From Candidatus Galligastranaerophilus gallistercoris (GTDB lineage: Bacteria; Cyanobacteriota; Vampirovibrionia; Gastranaerophilales; Gastranaerophilaceae), in assembly GCA_018710795.1 (NCBI GenBank), contig DVJH01000008.1:1-7037 (forward strand): DNA of 7,037 nt. Direction: 5' to 3'. This document shows, piece by piece, positions 5,347-7,037 of this stretch; the first letter of the stretch is position 1; the number at the start of each line of letters is the position of its first letter. Position numbers and translations under genes: made by a program. Under the pieces are notes generated by a model that was given only the letters and a program-made list of their open reading frames with translations, did no database searches and was not told the origin of the DNA.

Positions 5347-7037
5347 GTGAACATATCATCAATAAATAATTCCGGCAATGTAAATCCGTATAAAAACGTC
5401 AATTTTACGGGACAAAAAAAATTAAAAAATGATATGGGCGACACCGTATTACAGCTGACGGTTCCTCCTCACATACAATTAGATGAGGGCGAACAGCTCG
5501 GAATTGAGCTTGTAAGCATGATTAACGAAAACAAAGAAGGCAAATACGGCTGGAGAATAGATTCCGATTATCCCGTAAGAATAGAAACGGACGAAGAATT
5601 TAAAAAGGGCAAAAAAACATACTTTAACATAAATTTAAAAGATTACTGGTTTGATAATGCCGGAGAATTCGGCTACAGATTCATAGTAACCGACGCACAA
5701 GGCAACATCAAACGTGCATTTGACGACGGCATCGGCACAACCGCAATTTCAAAAGACAACAAAAAATACACCGTTGTTTCAACCCGTCAGGGCGTGCAGC
5801 ATCCTAAGGGCGCAATGGAACACATTGTATCCGATTCGTACGGCGTTATGAAAAATACATCATCCAAAAGCAAAACAAAAAGCAAAAATGACGATACACT
5901 GCCTCCGATGACAAAAGAAGAAGCGGAAAAATTCGTAAGAACGCATTTTAATAAAGCGGGCGGCACCATACAAAATATTACCGACGAAATAAAAGAAGGC
6001 GGAGAGCTTTCAAATTACGGTTACATAATGACAACGCCCTTAATCGGCGGCGGCAAAGTTTCATACCACGGATACCACCCCGAAAACCACTTTGCAATAA
6101 CGGAAAATACCGGCACTAAAAAAGATTTTATGGACCTTCAGACAACCTGCTTTGATTCCGGCATCGGATACACTCTTGACGGTGCATTCACATCTCAGGG
6201 TTACGAAGGCATACAATTAAACCATGCGCTGAAATGGAAAGATTCACCCTTTAAAGATTGGTTTAAAGTATCAAAAGATAATGACGGCAAAGTTAATTTC
6301 AAACTTGCGGTGCTTCCCGATTCCGACAACAAATATACGGGAATAAGAATAGTAAACCCTTCGGGAGTTGAAGGAGTACCGTACGATTCAAACAAACCGT
6401 CATATATACAATTTTACGATACAAGACTGGCATCGGAAAGACAATTAAGCGATTCAACAAAACTGATTGACGCTTATGATATTAAAAACACCGATGATCC
6501 TTATGAAATTACGACTCATCAGGATGCGGTTCTTCCTTATTATTTTGAAATTAATCCCGATCAAAAACCTTTCAGGGGAAAAACAAATATAACATTTGAA
6601 GAACTGCAAAAATTAAACGAACTTCATGAAATAAAATCACCCGACGGCACTCCGTATCAATTTATAAGAAAAGGACAGCAGGGCGGTTTTACCGGCTGGG
6701 ACGGCAACGTTGACCTTGTAAAAATGAATTTATCCCAGCACAACGGAACAAAAGCCGAAAAAGAAGGCTCAAATCAGGCAAAAAATTATATGTATAAAGT
6801 TGCAAGATACTGGACACAGGAAACCAGAAATGCAATTATGATGCATATTATAGACGATATACAGGCAAACGGAAAAACCGATAAAGAAGGCAGATTAAAA
6901 CGCTTAAGCCCGTATTTTACCGAAATAGAAAACAAATACAATCTTGAAAGCGGCATTTTATCAAGAATATATGCCAACATAGAAGAAGAAAGCGAAAAAC
7001 TCGAAGCAAAAAGAAGACACAATTCCAATGAAAAGGT
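5347..7037 (+). CDS. GH13-like protein with degenerate motifs (3' end outside window)
   Basis: A GTG start nine bases after AAGGAG opens a frame with no stop through the right edge (563 codons plus two bases). Residues 1-25 are Asn/Ser-rich and end in N-V-N-F-T-G (17-22). Residues about 33-150 look like an all-beta domain, as often precedes GH13 barrels. A Ser/Lys-rich linker follows (169-181). From about 200 the order fits a GH13 barrel: G-G-T-I-Q-N-I (205-211), Y-I-M-T-T-P-L (226-232), H-G-Y-H-P-E-N (241-247, where H-x-Y-D is usual), L-D-G-A-F (277-281, region I), S-P-F-K-D-W-F (300-306), and F-T-G-W-D-G through M-N (448-461). The Asn-His pair of region I is replaced by Thr282-Ser283. Where the nucleophile motif G-x-R-x-D is expected, after Y-W (488-489), the sequence reads T-Q-E-T-R-N with no R-x-D. 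Later catalytic regions may lie beyond the window, so activity cannot be decided. No signal peptide is visible. It may partner the upstream GH13 enzyme. Confidence 0.85.
   Translation, partial: MNISSINNSGNVNPYKNVNFTGQKKLKNDMGDTVLQLTVPPHIQLDEGEQLGIELVSMINENKEGKYGWRIDSDYPVRIETDEEFKKGKKTYFNINLKDYWFDNAGEFGYRFIVTDAQGNIKRAFDDGIGTTAISKDNKKYTVVSTRQGVQHPKGAMEHIVSDSYGVMKNTSSKSKTKSKNDDTLPPMTKEEAEKFVRTHFNKAGGTIQNITDEIKEGGELSNYGYIMTTPLIGGGKVSYHGYHPENHFAITENTGTKKDFMDLQTTCFDSGIGYTLDGAFTSQGYEGIQLNHALKWKDSPFKDWFKVSKDNDGKVNFKLAVLPDSDNKYTGIRIVNPSGVEGVPYDSNKPSYIQFYDTRLASERQLSDSTKLIDAYDIKNTDDPYEITTHQDAVLPYYFEINPDQKPFRGKTNITFEELQKLNELHEIKSPDGTPYQFIRKGQQGGFTGWDGNVDLVKMNLSQHNGTKAEKEGSNQAKNYMYKVARYWTQETRNAIMMHIIDDIQANGKTDKEGRLKRLSPYFTEIENKYNLESGILSRIYANIEEESEKLEAKRRHNSNEK

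Overview
The window carries four protein-coding genes, all on the + strand and nearly back to back. The DNA is AT-rich, A-heavy on the coding strand, and codes densely. I see no RNA genes, mobile elements, CRISPR arrays or transposases. From memory, the combination of AT-rich DNA, Asn-rich N-termini ending in a short '(V/I)xFxG'-type motif, and large membrane-associated proteins of no known family suggests a gut Melainabacteria / Gastranaerophilales bacterium (non-photosynthetic sister lineage of Cyanobacteria). This is a moderate-confidence guess; no marker gene here settles it.

Layout: (1) 1-783 is the 3' part of a gene for a multi-pass membrane protein with no recognised family, open at the left edge. 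(2) 783-3428 overlaps it by one base (TAATG) and encodes an 881-residue protein with hydrophobic segments near both ends and a long, mostly helical polar middle. It shares a spaced motif with the upstream protein. (3) 3412-5259 overlaps gene 2 by 17 bases and encodes a glycoside hydrolase family 13 (alpha-amylase clan) protein with a complete catalytic triad. It most resembles the GlgE maltosyltransferase branch but has a Tyr/Pro/Gln-rich N-terminal tail in place of the usual N-terminal domain. (4) After an 87-base gap holding an imperfect inverted repeat, a second GH13-like gene begins at a GTG with a strong ribosome-binding site (5347) and runs off the right edge. Its recognisable GH13 segments are degenerate, so it may be a pseudoenzyme or a highly diverged enzyme.

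How they may work together: the overlaps imply that genes 1-3 are translated from one message, so two membrane proteins of unknown role are produced together with a glucan-active enzyme. Neither GH13 protein has a visible signal peptide, so both probably act in the cytoplasm on glycogen-like alpha-glucan or maltosyl sugars. Proteins 2, 3 and 4 each begin with an Asn/Ser-rich stretch followed by [N/S]-[V/I]-x-F-x-[G/S/P]. This could be a shared sorting or docking tag. The working hypothesis, which is inference only, is a membrane-tethered alpha-glucan assembly made of scaffold proteins, one active GH13 enzyme and one degenerate GH13 partner.
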